Part shown: positions 49,894-60,137 of the stretch, in pieces
How the letters are laid out: the number at the start of each line of letters is the position of its first letter
How positions within the stretch are numbered: the stretch's first letter is position 1
NCBI GenBank assembly: GCA_902806565.1
Contig: CADCXA010000007.1
Span: 1-64,000 of the forward strand
Source of the DNA: Hypoxylon rubiginosum
Taxonomy: Eukaryota; Ascomycota; Sordariomycetes; Xylariales; Hypoxylaceae
DNA length: 64,000 nt
Reading direction: 5' to 3'
The notes under the pieces: model-generated
Seen by the model: the letters and a program-made list of their open reading frames with translations, nothing else
Databases searched by the model: none
What the model was told of the DNA's origin: nothing
Position numbers and translations under genes: made by a program

Positions 49894-50370
49894 ATGATAC
49901 TTCCCAACACGGACCGCATCGAATTAGGACATTTTGCGCATTGCACACTTCAGTGCTTGATCTCTAGCGCCGACACTGGCCAGCATGATGCGACACCGGC
50001 TCTCGGCAAAAAATTCCTTCAGGACTTGATAGCGCCCGGCTGGATCTTGATGACCATAATGATGGAAATATGGCACCGGGTCGTCCATGTTTTCTATTGC
50101 GATGGCGAGAATCTCCAGAAAGAAGACACTCTAGTCTATGATGAGGAAAACCCGTCAGTGTATATGCATATTACGATAGAAGAAGCAGAAGAAGAGGAAA
50201 AGGAAGCAGAAGCAGAAGAAGAAGAAGAAGAAGAAGAAGAAGAAGAAGGAGAAGGAGAAAGGGGTTCATACTGCCGGACTAGGGCGGGCCTCTTGGTCAA
50301 AGTCTCTGAAGCGCCTTTGACGCCTGCGTCCCTCAGCTCTGAAGCGTCTCTCGAGCCTTCGACGAGATGA
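49894..50370 (+). CDS. Doubtful hypothetical protein (158 aa)
   Basis: An uninterrupted ATG-started frame carries a Glu-rich run produced by a (GAA)n microsatellite near its middle. No domain, signal peptide or membrane segment is visible, and a minus-strand open frame overlaps its beginning. It could be chance extended by the repeat. Confidence 0.2.
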   Translation: MILPNTDRIELGHFAHCTLQCLISSADTGQHDATPALGKKFLQDLIAPGWILMTIMMEIWHRVVHVFYCDGENLQKEDTLVYDEENPSVYMHITIEEAEEEEKEAEAEEEEEEEEEEEGEGERGSYCRTRAGLLVKVSEAPLTPASLSSEASLEPSTR

Positions 50371-50823
50371 ATTCGATGTCCGAATCGTCTTGTGGCTCGC
50401 TGTCCTTATTGATGGTATTCAACCGATACTCCTCCCAGAATTTGGGAATTGTCTTGTCGTTTGTGGCCAGCGAGGTAATAGGATGTCCCCGTAGTTAATT
50501 CGAGTGCGTAGCTGCCTACCTACCTAGGTAGGCTAGGTGTTGCTCAGCGGAGTCCTAGTCATCATGGCAGAGCATCGTCAAGAACCAAGTATTTCCCAGC
50601 GGCTTTGCGCCACTTGCTGTTAAAACGCTGGAGAGTAGGTCTTAGGATCCTTAGATACTCTACTCTTGCTAAGGTACACAGCACAGCCAGGCTGATACGT
50701 GGTTGATGTAGGAAGTGACAGCGAGTTTGTATAGTTCGTGCGGAGCTAACGGGGTGCTGGTATGGGAAAAGAGTCGAATACTCTCTTGAAAATAGATACC
50801 TTTTGTCCGCCCTGGTAAGGCTG

Positions 50824-51027
50824 CTAACCTTGTCCACCTTGGTAGTAAGGTGAGCTGTGCGGATAGAATCCGTAGCCATAGGAAGGTTGGTGGTAGCCGT
50901 AAGGGTATCCCTCGTGAAGTTGCATGTTGGGCACCGGCCAGGAATGCGGGTCGGTCAGTGCCGGCATGTTGCCCAGCGAAGGCGATTGCGCAAATGTGGT
51001 CCCGAAGGACGATGCTTGTCCTGGCAT
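50824..51027 (-). CDS. Doubtful Tyr/Pro/Gly-rich small protein (67 aa)
   Basis: The frame begins MPGQASSFGTTFAQ and ends in a Tyr-Gly-Pro-rich tail (GYPYGYHQPSYGYGFYP). Such tails are coding-like rather than random, so this may be a small gene or one exon of a larger, decayed gene. No family is recognised. Confidence 0.28.
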   Translation of the reverse strand: MPGQASSFGTTFAQSPSLGNMPALTDPHSWPVPNMQLHEGYPYGYHQPSYGYGFYPHSSPYYQGGQG

Positions 51028-51358
51028 CGCTTAATGAGGATCAGGTATGTACGGAAATTCTGGGAGGAAAAATGATGTTTCTTGCAAGTCTAAGTAATCT
51101 AGGAGGTAGCTACAGGAAACCTTGTTTATACCAGCTGCTGGGCTCCCAGGGGCTCTTTCCCTAAGGGCTCCTTCCCTTGATACTTGGAGCAATTACATTC
51201 AGTAGGTATTTCCCGACTTATTGTATAATAGCCGCTGCCACTGCCGCTTTTGTTGATGAGGGTACGAAGTAATTTGTGGCTTCACCCCAGGGATCATGCC
51301 AAGGGCAAGTGTGCTAGCGATTCACCGCATACTGGAATGGCTGTATCAATAATTAGAA

Positions 51359-51672
51359 GGGCGTGCGCTGTAGCTCACTATAATTACAGCGAAGTTTAGC
51401 ATATAACTCATTGTAATGATAAGTGGCCACCCAACTACGGGGTTAGGCTTAGGTTTACGACAGCTACCAACAGCCAAGGCACCCGACTGCATTCATAGAA
51501 GAATAGGAGCTGTAGCTCGTGATAGCTACAGGTAATCATAGCGCCTCGAGCCCTAAAGCTACAAGGAACGGTCATTGACAAGCTGGCAGTTGACTTCGCA
51601 ATCTGATTAGGTGCGATAATTATAAGGGGAATGCGCTGTAATCCTCTGCAACTACAGTGCCGTTCAGCGCTA
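51359..51672. repeat. Cluster of three related hairpins (GCTGTA...TACAGC)
   Basis: Imperfect palindromes lie at about 51,367-51,393 (arms CGCTGTA/TACAGCG), 51,512-51,533 (arms CTGTAGCT/AGCTACAG) and 51,629-51,656 (GCGCTGTA with TACAGTGC). The first and third lie in longer imperfect direct repeats of about 45 bp. They may be parts of a decayed transposon. Confidence 0.5.
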
Positions 51673-51717
51673 AGATCCCTATAAACATGAGCATTGCTAT
51701 TTCAATAGTAGCCCCCC

Positions 51718-52184
51718 ATCAATAGTAGGCAGAAAGTCAGGAGCCCGTTCACCAATACAAGCCCCTGCCAGCTTTAAGTTATAATAACTTCACGAATATT
51801 AAGTGTAATAATAAACAAAAATAAATATTACAGAATTAGGAAATATCTTAACTGAATAATTTAGACTGCGATTAACTAAATATTTTCTTTTTATTTCTTT
51901 GCTTGTGAATAGGTATGGAAATGATGTATAGATGATCTGCTTGAGGATACCACATGGTTGCGTCAAGGTTTTTGCGAATAATTTCACCTCCAAACCATTC
52001 CCAAACTAGAAATTAGTATTTATTTAAAGCTCTAAATCCTCAAAATATATAAGTTATATTTTTAAAATTTAATATCAACTAATATAAAGCATGAAGCCTC
52101 CAGGGCCTTATTAATATATAAGATTACTAAGCAGGCGGTGTGATTTTTAACCAATAGGAGGCTCTAAAAACGTCTACTATTGAT
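51718..52184. mobile_element. Candidate MITE-like element (467 bp)
   Basis: A perfect 11-bp terminal inverted repeat ATCAATAGTAG at 51,718-51,728 is matched by its complement at 52,174-52,184, and both ends carry GAGCC a little further in. The interior is A/T-rich relative to its flanks and has no open frame. No target duplication was found, so this is tentative. Confidence 0.35.
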
Positions 52185-52349
52185 TTAAATTTTGCACAGC
52201 GACTTGGCGCACGCAACTTTTGCCTTCCATTTTCAATTACCTCCTAGGCGCTTCTTGTCAGGGCTGGACTCCAAAGCTCATTAGGCCAAATACCTTCAGA
52301 TCCTTTGAAACCGCCGGAGTATAACTATAAGGGCCTAGGAAACTGGGTT

Positions 52350-54260
52350 TCAAACGCAAATCCCATGAGCATCCTTGATCAAGTCAGCGGCTCGTTCCGC
52401 AACGGCATACACAGTCGTCTGGCAGTTCCCCCGAGTTGCCAGCGGGATAACACTGGAGTCGACGATTCGCAATCCCTCGACACCATACACCAATAATTCG
52501 GGACTGACGACTCCGCCGCGGTCCCTCGGCAGCATCGCGCACGAGCTGGTCGGATGCCAGCAGCTCAGCCCAGACTTCTTGACGTACTCCTTGGCGGTGT
52601 CAAGATCGCCCAGCTCCATCGGAGCCCCGTGGTTGCGTCTTCCGTCCGGTTTCATGTATTTGCTGAGCGGCTCGGTGTGCGCGATCTTTTCGATGTATTG
52701 CAGGAACCGTGCTATCACCTCGAGATCCAGCGGATGCTCCAGGTAGCGCGGGTCGATGGTTGGTTTGACAGCGGGATCCGCCGACGTGATGTGCACGGTG
52801 CCGCGGCTCAGCGGGTAAAGCAGCGCTGCGCAAATGGTGAGGAAGTTGCCCGGAGTGCCCTGCGCGCCATGATGAATAATATCGGCGCCAGCGCCCTCTG
52901 GAATCACGTTGCTGCATGATGCATACGTAAACAGGTTACCGATACCCTCGGTCGGATCGCCGAGGACGCGGTGAACGAAGGAGGAATGGTAGGATGAAAA
53001 GGGGCCCGGTGTAGCATCAACACCTGTAGCTGACAAGACTTCTTTCAATTTTTCCTGGCCTTCGGGGCCCTCGAAATCAGGTAGTGGCAGCAGGGAGCCA
53101 GCAAAGTTTCCGCCCGAGGCGAATGGACCCGTCCTTTTGGTATCATATTCCTGCATGGCTGCGCCGAGCGCTTCGGGCTCCTGGCGACTAAGAGCATCCA
53201 TCGTCTTGACGCCATCGGCAACTTCGAAGCTTATGCTGGTATTAGGATGGTCTTGGAGATTCTCGCCTACGTTTGGGTTGTCAACCACCACTGTGATACC
53301 GAGGGGCTCGAGACGTTCGCGTGACCCAATGCCAGAGAGTTCTAGGAGCTTAGGCGTTCCAAAGACGCCCGCTGCCAGAATCACCTCCTTGACTGGCTTC
53401 ACGGTGGTAATATTGCCGTCCTTCCGCACCTCAACGCCAATCACCTTTGGTGTGGTACCAGTCACATCAAATACTAGCTTCTCAACGGTGGCGCCAGTGA
53501 CAACATGCAGATTCTTCCTAGTCTTAGCGGGCTCAAGGTAGGCTGTCACTGCGTCACTACGGGTTTTAGTAACGGGATCGATGCTCATAGCATTTATATA
53601 CCCCCCAACCATCTCTCCCGAGAATGGATCACTCGAGGCTGAATATCCCAGCGAGGCAAGGGTGTCAACCCAGGCAGTGGGCAGCGGGTCTTCGACCCCT
53701 TCTGGGAAGCTAGCCTGCACTGATCCGTGAGTACCTCGCACTTCATCGTCAATATAGCTAAGACGTAAATGATCGCAAGCCGCAGGCGATGGGCGAGTCA
53801 GTGTGTAGAACTTTTTGTAGTACGGTGCTAACGTGTCCCAGTCCCAGCCTGAGTTGCCAAACTCGCCCCAGGCATTAACAGCGGCTTTGGAATTGGCCAC
53901 AAAGGCCTGGCCGTTGATGGCGCTAGACCCGCCCAGCATCTTACCCTGGGAAAGGGGGATGACTTTGCCATTAAATCCTTTCTATTCACAGTTGCTAGTG
54001 TTAGCTTTCGTGTTGTAGGTATTTACCCCTTATATTTTATTATCTCTCACCTGTGGAGTACTCCTGTAGTCCCAGTCAAAGTCATCCTGACCGAGTAATG
54101 AAGGCCAGAGTGCAGGCGTTCGAATACGAGGGTCCGAACTGTGGTCTTGGCCGGCCTCAAGTACGACAACATTGGTCTTCGGGTTCTCGGTGAGGCGGTT
54201 TGCCACGACCAGCCCAGCTAAACCACCTCCAATAATAACGAAATCTGGCTTTGAGTTCAT
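52350..54260 (-). CDS. GMC family FAD-dependent oxidoreductase (613 aa)
   Basis: Exons 54051-54260 and 52350-53981 are joined in phase 0 (GTGAGA...AATAG), giving 613 residues, the usual GMC length. The FAD-binding motif DFVIIGGGLAGLVVANRL is at residues 7-24. GMC signature 1 (MLGGSSAINGQ) and signature 2 (LSGIGSRERLEPLGI) follow. The C-terminal catalytic region has the active-site His in SCWHPTSSCAM and a second position occupied by Asn in TRGNCQTTVYAVAERAADLI. The enzyme oxidises an alcohol or sugar using FAD and O2 or another acceptor; the substrate is unclear. The ATG at 54260 has a good context (CAAAATG) and lies directly before the Rossmann fold. An upstream in-frame ATG at 54371 would add 37 residues without a convincing signal peptide. 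The CVNH gene is next upstream, same strand. Confidence 0.9.
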
Positions 54261-54788
54261 TTTGATTTGATGAGATGATGGATGCGGGCCGATAGAGAAT
54301 GTTGTGTGGAGTATGAATTGGGACGCGGGGAAAGAAAGAATGGAAGAAAGGGATGAGATATACTTGAACATAGAACCAACGATACAATCCTGTGTGACCT
54401 TAACAGGCCAATCATAGCGTATTAAAATAGCACACTAGGGGTTTCACGACGACAAGGAAAGGATACCAGAGGGCATCATTGGTGATGGGATAGGAAGGGT
54501 TGACAATTAGACAGTGTCGATATCTATCCCACCACATAATTCAAGATAGCTTTGGCGCTCTATGTAACCTCCTAAGTACGGGCTCGATTTCATGCAAAGG
54601 GAAAATGGTAAGGGATATCTTCATTTGGAATTCGTTGGATTGATCTGGTTTGTATCTCACCCCTTCGAATCTACCTAAGCAAAGGCTACAGGCCGAATGT
54701 GATACAACCACGAAAAATCAACACGTTGGCAGCCTTAAACAAGAGAATAGTGTTCTTCCCCTTGCCGGAATGCATCGGTTATGGTGAC
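54261..54788. other. Upstream region of the GMC gene
   Basis: 528 bp between the GMC start and the end of the CVNH gene on the same strand. It includes a pyrimidine-rich leader as read on the minus strand. No gene. Confidence 0.5.
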
Positions 54789-55531
54789 TTAATACGGTAT
54801 ATTCTCGCCTGGGCACTCGAAGTTGGTGTAGCCATAGCAGCTTAGGAAGCCGTTCTTGACATAGAGCAGGGTTTCTAATATCAAGCCGAGTTAGTAACGA
54901 TGTCTTAACTTTCGGAAATAGCTCTCGATTATATACGCACCCAGCTGAACAGTGGCCACTCGTGTACCGCCGCCACGACCGTCACCTCTTGCGCAGGTGC
55001 AAGATAGAACGTTGGAGCCGTGAGATGTGTAGTGGGAACAGCCCCAACAGGAGCCGTCGAAGCGTCCCATCCTTTGAGGACGGAGGACTCCTGCGTCGTT
55101 AATGTAGCACCTACAAGTAACGGCTTGATTAGCTATCCTTCTATTTTATCATCAGGCGTGGGTATCTAATCGTGCTAGACTCACATGCCAAGATCTAGGA
55201 ACGAGCATCGGGATCCATGCGGGTCGCTGTGGTAGCAAAGCCATATTAGTCAAAGACAATCACGCAAAATATCTCGCTACGAAGCTCACTTGTACAAGCC
55301 ACCGCAGACTGCACGGAGGTAGTAGACGGTGGGTCGCTCTTCAGAGCGCACGAGTCCCAGGCTGCTGCTATCGCACTGGATGCGGAAGTCCTTGCCGTTG
55401 GTGCCGTTCGCAATGCTGCTCAGGGTGCTGTCGAGTGAGGTGCGGGAAGCGACACCGTTCTGGGAGATATCGAGCGCCACAATCTGGGCGACGATGAAGA
55501 CGATGACGAACCAGATGGCGGTGGTCTTCAT
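54789..55531 (-). CDS. Secreted CVNH (cyanovirin-N homology) domain protein (179 aa)
   Basis: Four exons, 55290-55531, 55185-55226, 54941-55110 and 54789-54874, join to 180 codons with stop; introns are GTGAGC, GTGAGT and GTGCGT at their donors. A signal peptide (MKTTAIWFVIVFIVAQIVA) is followed by two CVNH-like half repeats. The segments CSFLDLGMCYINDAGVLRP and VATVQLETLLYVKNGFLSC are equivalent to the family's LDLN-x-C-I-x-N-x-x-G-x-L pattern, with FDGSCWGCS between them. The fold binds high-mannose glycans in characterised members; here binding is only inferred. The Cys content is high for the family. The gene lies 528 bp from the GMC oxidoreductase, same strand. Reading only exon 1 gives a misleading 81-residue product. 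Confidence 0.78.
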
Positions 55532-57664
55532 TTTAGCAGAGTGGTGAGACCAAACGTCAGGTCTCGATCGAGAGTGCTTGATTGACTAGATTGGTGGCAA
55601 TTTGTAGGCAACTTTCAGATTTGAACGAAGACGAAAGAAATTCGACAAGAGTGTTAAGATTAAGACTGGAAATTGCTCCAAGTTGCATATGCTTGCAACC
55701 GTGGAAAACCACGAGAGGCAAGAGCAGAAAACGTGGAAAGAACAAAACGCAGCTATTTCATTGATAGCCGTCTCTTCTAAAAGCATATATGAGCAATATC
55801 AAATTATTCACCATGGCACCATGGATAGATAGAATTAATCAAGACCTCCTCAGACCTTTATGTAATGCGAGATCTTGCACCATATTAAAATACCCAGGTA
55901 AAGACATGCCATCCAACCACCCCAAGTGAGCTTGTGGTTGTCGATGCCCAGGAGCAACATATTATCATTCTGGAACTAGTGAAATCTATGTCGAAGGAAT
56001 ATATCTAGGTAGGTACTTGTGTAAGAAAGGATATTTATTCCTTGTCTTGTTTTGAATTTGTAATTACCTCCTTAAATACATGGTAGGTAGCGGTATTAGT
56101 TGGTGTTATTTTGAAGTTGATCATGTGTATATACTGAAGCTTTGACTCTTGATTTATGGCCGAGACCTAGAATAGGGATGACCATAGCCATAGTGGCTGT
56201 AGTCACTGCTGTCACACTGGGCAACTTCGGTTTACATGAGCTTGTTGGGTATACCGGAATGCACACCTTGAGAGAGTTCACACACAGAATATGGACCTGG
56301 GGAGACGATGGGTGGCAATGATGAGAGAATCTGGCCGTGATACGCCAGCTTCTTCGACGAACCGACCCTCAGCCCGAAAAATGTTGACCGATCCTGTATT
56401 GGCATTTCGTAAAACTCTAGCCATTTGTCTAAGGAACTGATCTAAGGCAAGGAAATTCATCAGAAGCAAGAAAATCACCTAAACCGAGAACACCTAGGGT
56501 TTGCATTCTGTGAAATACATCCCATCCGGGTCTTCACTCGGTTTGCATTATCAAACAACCCTTCACTCGAGCCTATTTTGCCTGCTGTGAGCGGTAGCTA
56601 CGATGATAGCTGGATTACTTGTCATGTACTGGGACAGCTCCGATACACTGGTCTGCGAAGAGGAATAGGGCGAGATGGGACAGGTGTTGGGAGATGTGGA
56701 CGCGATGGATTTGGGGTTAGGGCAGTGATGAGAAGGTTCCTGGAAGCCTCTGGGAAGTTTATATGGAAAGCTTCAAGGCCTTGGTGGTCTATTTCGTGGT
56801 GAACGTTGACGAGCTGGGTTGTCGCAGTGTAGGTGATGATGGCTGAGTGACGAGGTGGTCTATGCCTTGCACATAAAAGCAGTCTCAGACCATCTTGGAC
56901 TTTTCCTGAATCAACATTAATATCCACCACATACCTTACGTTTTGAGGTAGGCATACATTGAATAATGGAAAATTCGATGGTGCTAAGCTCGAATTAAAT
57001 GAAGTCGCCTGATAGTCGAGTCATTCGGTTGATCCGGATAGCGCTGCCCTAAATGGTCCGACGTCAGAGCTTTTGCTGGCTTAAACTTTTCAATATCTTG
57101 AAACGACGAAGATGACGATAGTGATATCTACCGAGAAAGGGGGTGTAGTCGAAGTTTCTATTAATACAGTCGAATAGAGACGGATAGAGACGGAGTTATT
57201 TGTTAAGAACTTGTCAGCCACATCACGGTTAAATGGAATCTGAGCATGTGGTTCTTTTGCCGACTCTCAGTGGTTGAATGCACTAAAGGAGTGAGGCTTA
57301 GGTAGGTGTGAGGTGTGGCTTAAGAGGTCTTATCGGCGAATCAATACCCGAAAACTTCCATTCCTTGGCGCCCCTTGGTACCCGCACTGATGTTTTTTTT
57401 CTCTTGGTGGCCCACTTTTTCCGCCATCTCCCGACAGAATTGTTAATCTTTTTTCAGTTGGCGCCGAAACACAACGAGCTTCTTCCTATTCCTTCACACA
57501 TCTTAAAAAGCCTCAAAGCTACGACAATTTCCGACTAAGGCATCTTTTAATTGAGCCTTTTGCGTGAACGACTCGAGTCTTTCGTCGTCCCCTCCTTCAC
57601 CTCTCCACTCAATCCTAATTCTTTTCTTTTCTTTTCTATTCTAATCCCTCACCAACCAGTCGTC
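55532..57664. other. 2.1-kb intergenic region
   Basis: No supported gene. Short minus-strand frames at 55557-55786 and 56096-56478 and the overlapping frames at 56,578-56,930 lack recognisable content. The last part is the promoter of the phosphate carrier. Confidence 0.45.
57590..57664 (+). promoter_or_regulatory. Pyrimidine-rich leader of the phosphate carrier gene
   Basis: About 75 bp immediately before the ATG are C/T-dominated, with repeated CTTTT blocks. Such tracts are common just upstream of highly expressed housekeeping genes in filamentous fungi. Confidence 0.5.
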
Positions 57665-58896
57665 ATGTCTGCACCCGTCGAGAAGGCCGATGCCCTCGCC
57701 CGCCAGGCCGCTGCCGCTGCTCCTGGCCAGCTCAGCGGTCTCGCTCTCTACTCTAGATTCGCCCTCGCCGGTGCCATCTGCTGTTCCGTCACCCACGGTA
57801 GCCTTACTCCTGTCGATGTGTAGGTAATTCAATTCGTTACCGCCTATTTTGCGCACCAATCGCTGGGTCCTCAACCGGCAGTCCGTGCGGGTTATTTTCG
57901 ATTTCCTGAAAATATGCGCCCAACGTCGTCCTGGCTTTCAACTAATATCAATTGTGTACAGCGTCAAGACCCGAATCCAACTTGACCCCGTCACCTACAA
58001 CAAGGGTCTGATCGGTGGTTTCCGCCAGGTTATCGCCAACGAAGGTGCCGGCGCCCTTCTAACTGGTGCCGGTCCTACTTTCGCCGGTTATTTCCTCCAG
58101 GGTGCTTTCAAGTTCGGCGGATATGAACTCTTCAAGCAGCAGGCCATCAACCTCATCGGTATCGAGAACGCCTCCAACTACCGAACTGGTGTCTACCTCG
58201 TCTCGTCTGCCTTTGCCGAGTTCTTCGCCGATATCGCCCTCTGCCCTCTTGAGGCCACCCGTATCCGTCTCGTGTCCGAGCCCACCTATGCCACCGGTCT
58301 GGTGAGCGGCTTCAGCAAGATGATGTCGCAGGAGGGTATTGGTGCTTTCTATGCTGGCTTCGGTCCCATCCTGTTCAAGCAGTACGTACCCTAGCTCTGG
58401 TCACGTTGTGTTGGATGAGCCATGCTGACTTTGTACAGGGTCCCCTACACCATGGCCAAGTTCGTGGTCTACGAGAAGGTCGCTGAGGCCGTTTTCCGCC
58501 AATACCCCAAGAAGGACATGTCCGACGGTTTACAGACCACCGTCAACTTGGGATCTGGTTTGATTGCTGGTTTCGCTGCCGCCATCGTCTCGCAACCTGC
58601 CGACACCATGCTTTCCAAGATTAATAAAACCAAGGGTCTCCCTGGTGAGAGCACTACCAGCCGTCTCATCAAGATAGCCAAAGAGCTCGGCTTGCGTGGA
58701 TCGTACACCGGTATCGGTGCCCGTCTTTTCATGGTTGGTACTCTGACCGCTGGTCAGTTCGCCATCTATGGTGATGTAAGTTACATAACACCCTCTTGAT
58801 ATCTCAACACCATCAATAGCGAGCAAAACTAACCGTGAACGCGGGCAGATCAAGAAATACCTTGGAGCCTCGGGCGGAATAGAAATCTCGAAATAA
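57665..58896 (+). CDS. MIR1: Mitochondrial phosphate carrier (319 aa)
   Basis: Exons 57665-57819, 57962-58381, 58439-58775 and 58849-58896 join to 320 codons with stop. The three mitochondrial-carrier signatures are present: PVDVVKTR at the first exon junction, PLEATRIR in the second repeat and PADTMLSK in the third. Phosphate-carrier-specific stretches include [20 protein letters not shown] and a short Ala-rich N-terminus. Six transmembrane helices in three repeats are expected. It imports inorganic phosphate with protons across the inner mitochondrial membrane for ATP synthesis. Codon use is strongly C-biased, as in highly expressed genes. The first intron begins GTAGGT, directly after the split Val codon. 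It is divergent from the CVNH gene. Confidence 0.96.
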
Positions 58897-59966
58897 ACGG
58901 CTTCTGAGCTGTTATGGGCGAGGGATATAATGACAAACAAACGGACGACACCACAATGGGATAGATTTGCACATCTCAGGGTGGGAAAGTCGTAATATTA
59001 CGTCTAGCAGCTTGACGTAGGTTCCCCTGTGAAAAGCTGCTTTCCATTTTTTTTTTCGCATTTAGACTAGGCGGTACCGGAACTGGATTTGCAGGCTTCT
59101 CAAGTGTCATTTTGCAATGAGGTTTTGGAGGTTCCTTAATCTCCATGACCCCGGTATGCCGTAGATGCATAGAACATAGATGAAAAGCATCTAAGAGCAG
59201 AAGACGACACTTCCTGACGGAGGTTGTATAATAGACTGGTTCATATTCAAGCAATGGACTCAATCGCAACTCCTTGTATACCCCTGAGCAGATATCCCTT
59301 ATAGCAAAGCTATGCCGGCACGTGCACCCCAACGGTGAAATTGGGGGCCTTCTCTATATTGGAAGCATCTCAAAATATGTACGGGTGTGGATACCTATTC
59401 AATTTCTCTTCTCTTCTCTTCTGGTGCGCTGGATGGTACGCGCCGTATACTGGAGCCCTTGCGCAACTTGCAGCAGCCTATCTAGAACGGCTGGAGAGAG
59501 CCCAGAGGTTGGAGCACAACCTAAGTCTGATCAGTTACAGGAGATATTTGATTCGAACTAGGACGTATGCCTAGCACACCTAGTATGTTTCTTAGTACGC
59601 CTGGTCAGGCATGATTGATATAATTAAGCGCTACTTACTTAGGATTGCTGGCACGGTTACGGGGTCATATAAATTTCTGCCAAGGTAGCTCGATCAAGCT
59701 GATGGGATCACAAACATGCCCTAGGCGTCGAGACGGCGTGCACACGTCTATTGCGTGGTCATCAAGTTACACTGCAAGTATCATAAGTTTACCCTAAGCA
59801 AATCAACACACTTATCCTCGGCAATCTTCCAAAATAGCTCACTGACAAGATATCCTTCGTCGTCACTCATATCAGCCAAATGGCCAAATGCATCATTACG
59901 TTATCCGCGCACACTAAACCACGTCACAGAATAGCAAGCAACATTCTCACCTCCACGAGCCAGTAC
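58897..59966. other. Intergenic, about 1.1 kb
   Basis: This is the 3' region of the phosphate carrier and the downstream side of the RNA polymerase gene. Frames at 59274-59574 on the plus strand have no recognised domain. Nothing else is seen. Confidence 0.45.
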
Positions 59967-60133
59967 TAAAGAGGGGAGAGGGAGAGAGAAAAGGGGAAGA
60001 GGGAAAGGGGAAGAGGGAAGGAGGAATAGGGAAAGGGGAAGAAGGAAAGGGGAATAATGAAAGGGGAGAGGGGAAGGGAGAGGAGAGGGAGGAGAGGAAA
60101 GGGGAAGGGGAAGGGGGAAAGGGAAAAGGGGAG
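59967..60133. repeat. Polypurine tract, about 165 bp
   Basis: The plus strand is almost entirely G and A, in GGGGAA/GGGAAA variants, with only a few T interruptions. It ends 4 bp before the stop codon of the RNA-dependent RNA polymerase gene, so it would form the first part of that gene's 3' untranslated region, as polypyrimidine RNA. Confidence 0.9.
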
Positions 60134-60137
60134 CAAT

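Larger units (their letters stand above)
47921..52349. other. 4.4-kb gene-poor interval with small repeats
   Basis: No firm gene. It contains three GGCTGCTT(T)A copies at about 48,429-48,459, unrecognised minus-strand frames at 49288-49509 (starts at GTG) and 49733-49948, a (GAA)n tract at about 50,185-50,250, palindromes of the TACCTAGGTA class at 49,584 and 50,520, a hairpin cluster at 51.36-51.68 kb and a candidate MITE at 51.7-52.2 kb. Confidence 0.5.
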
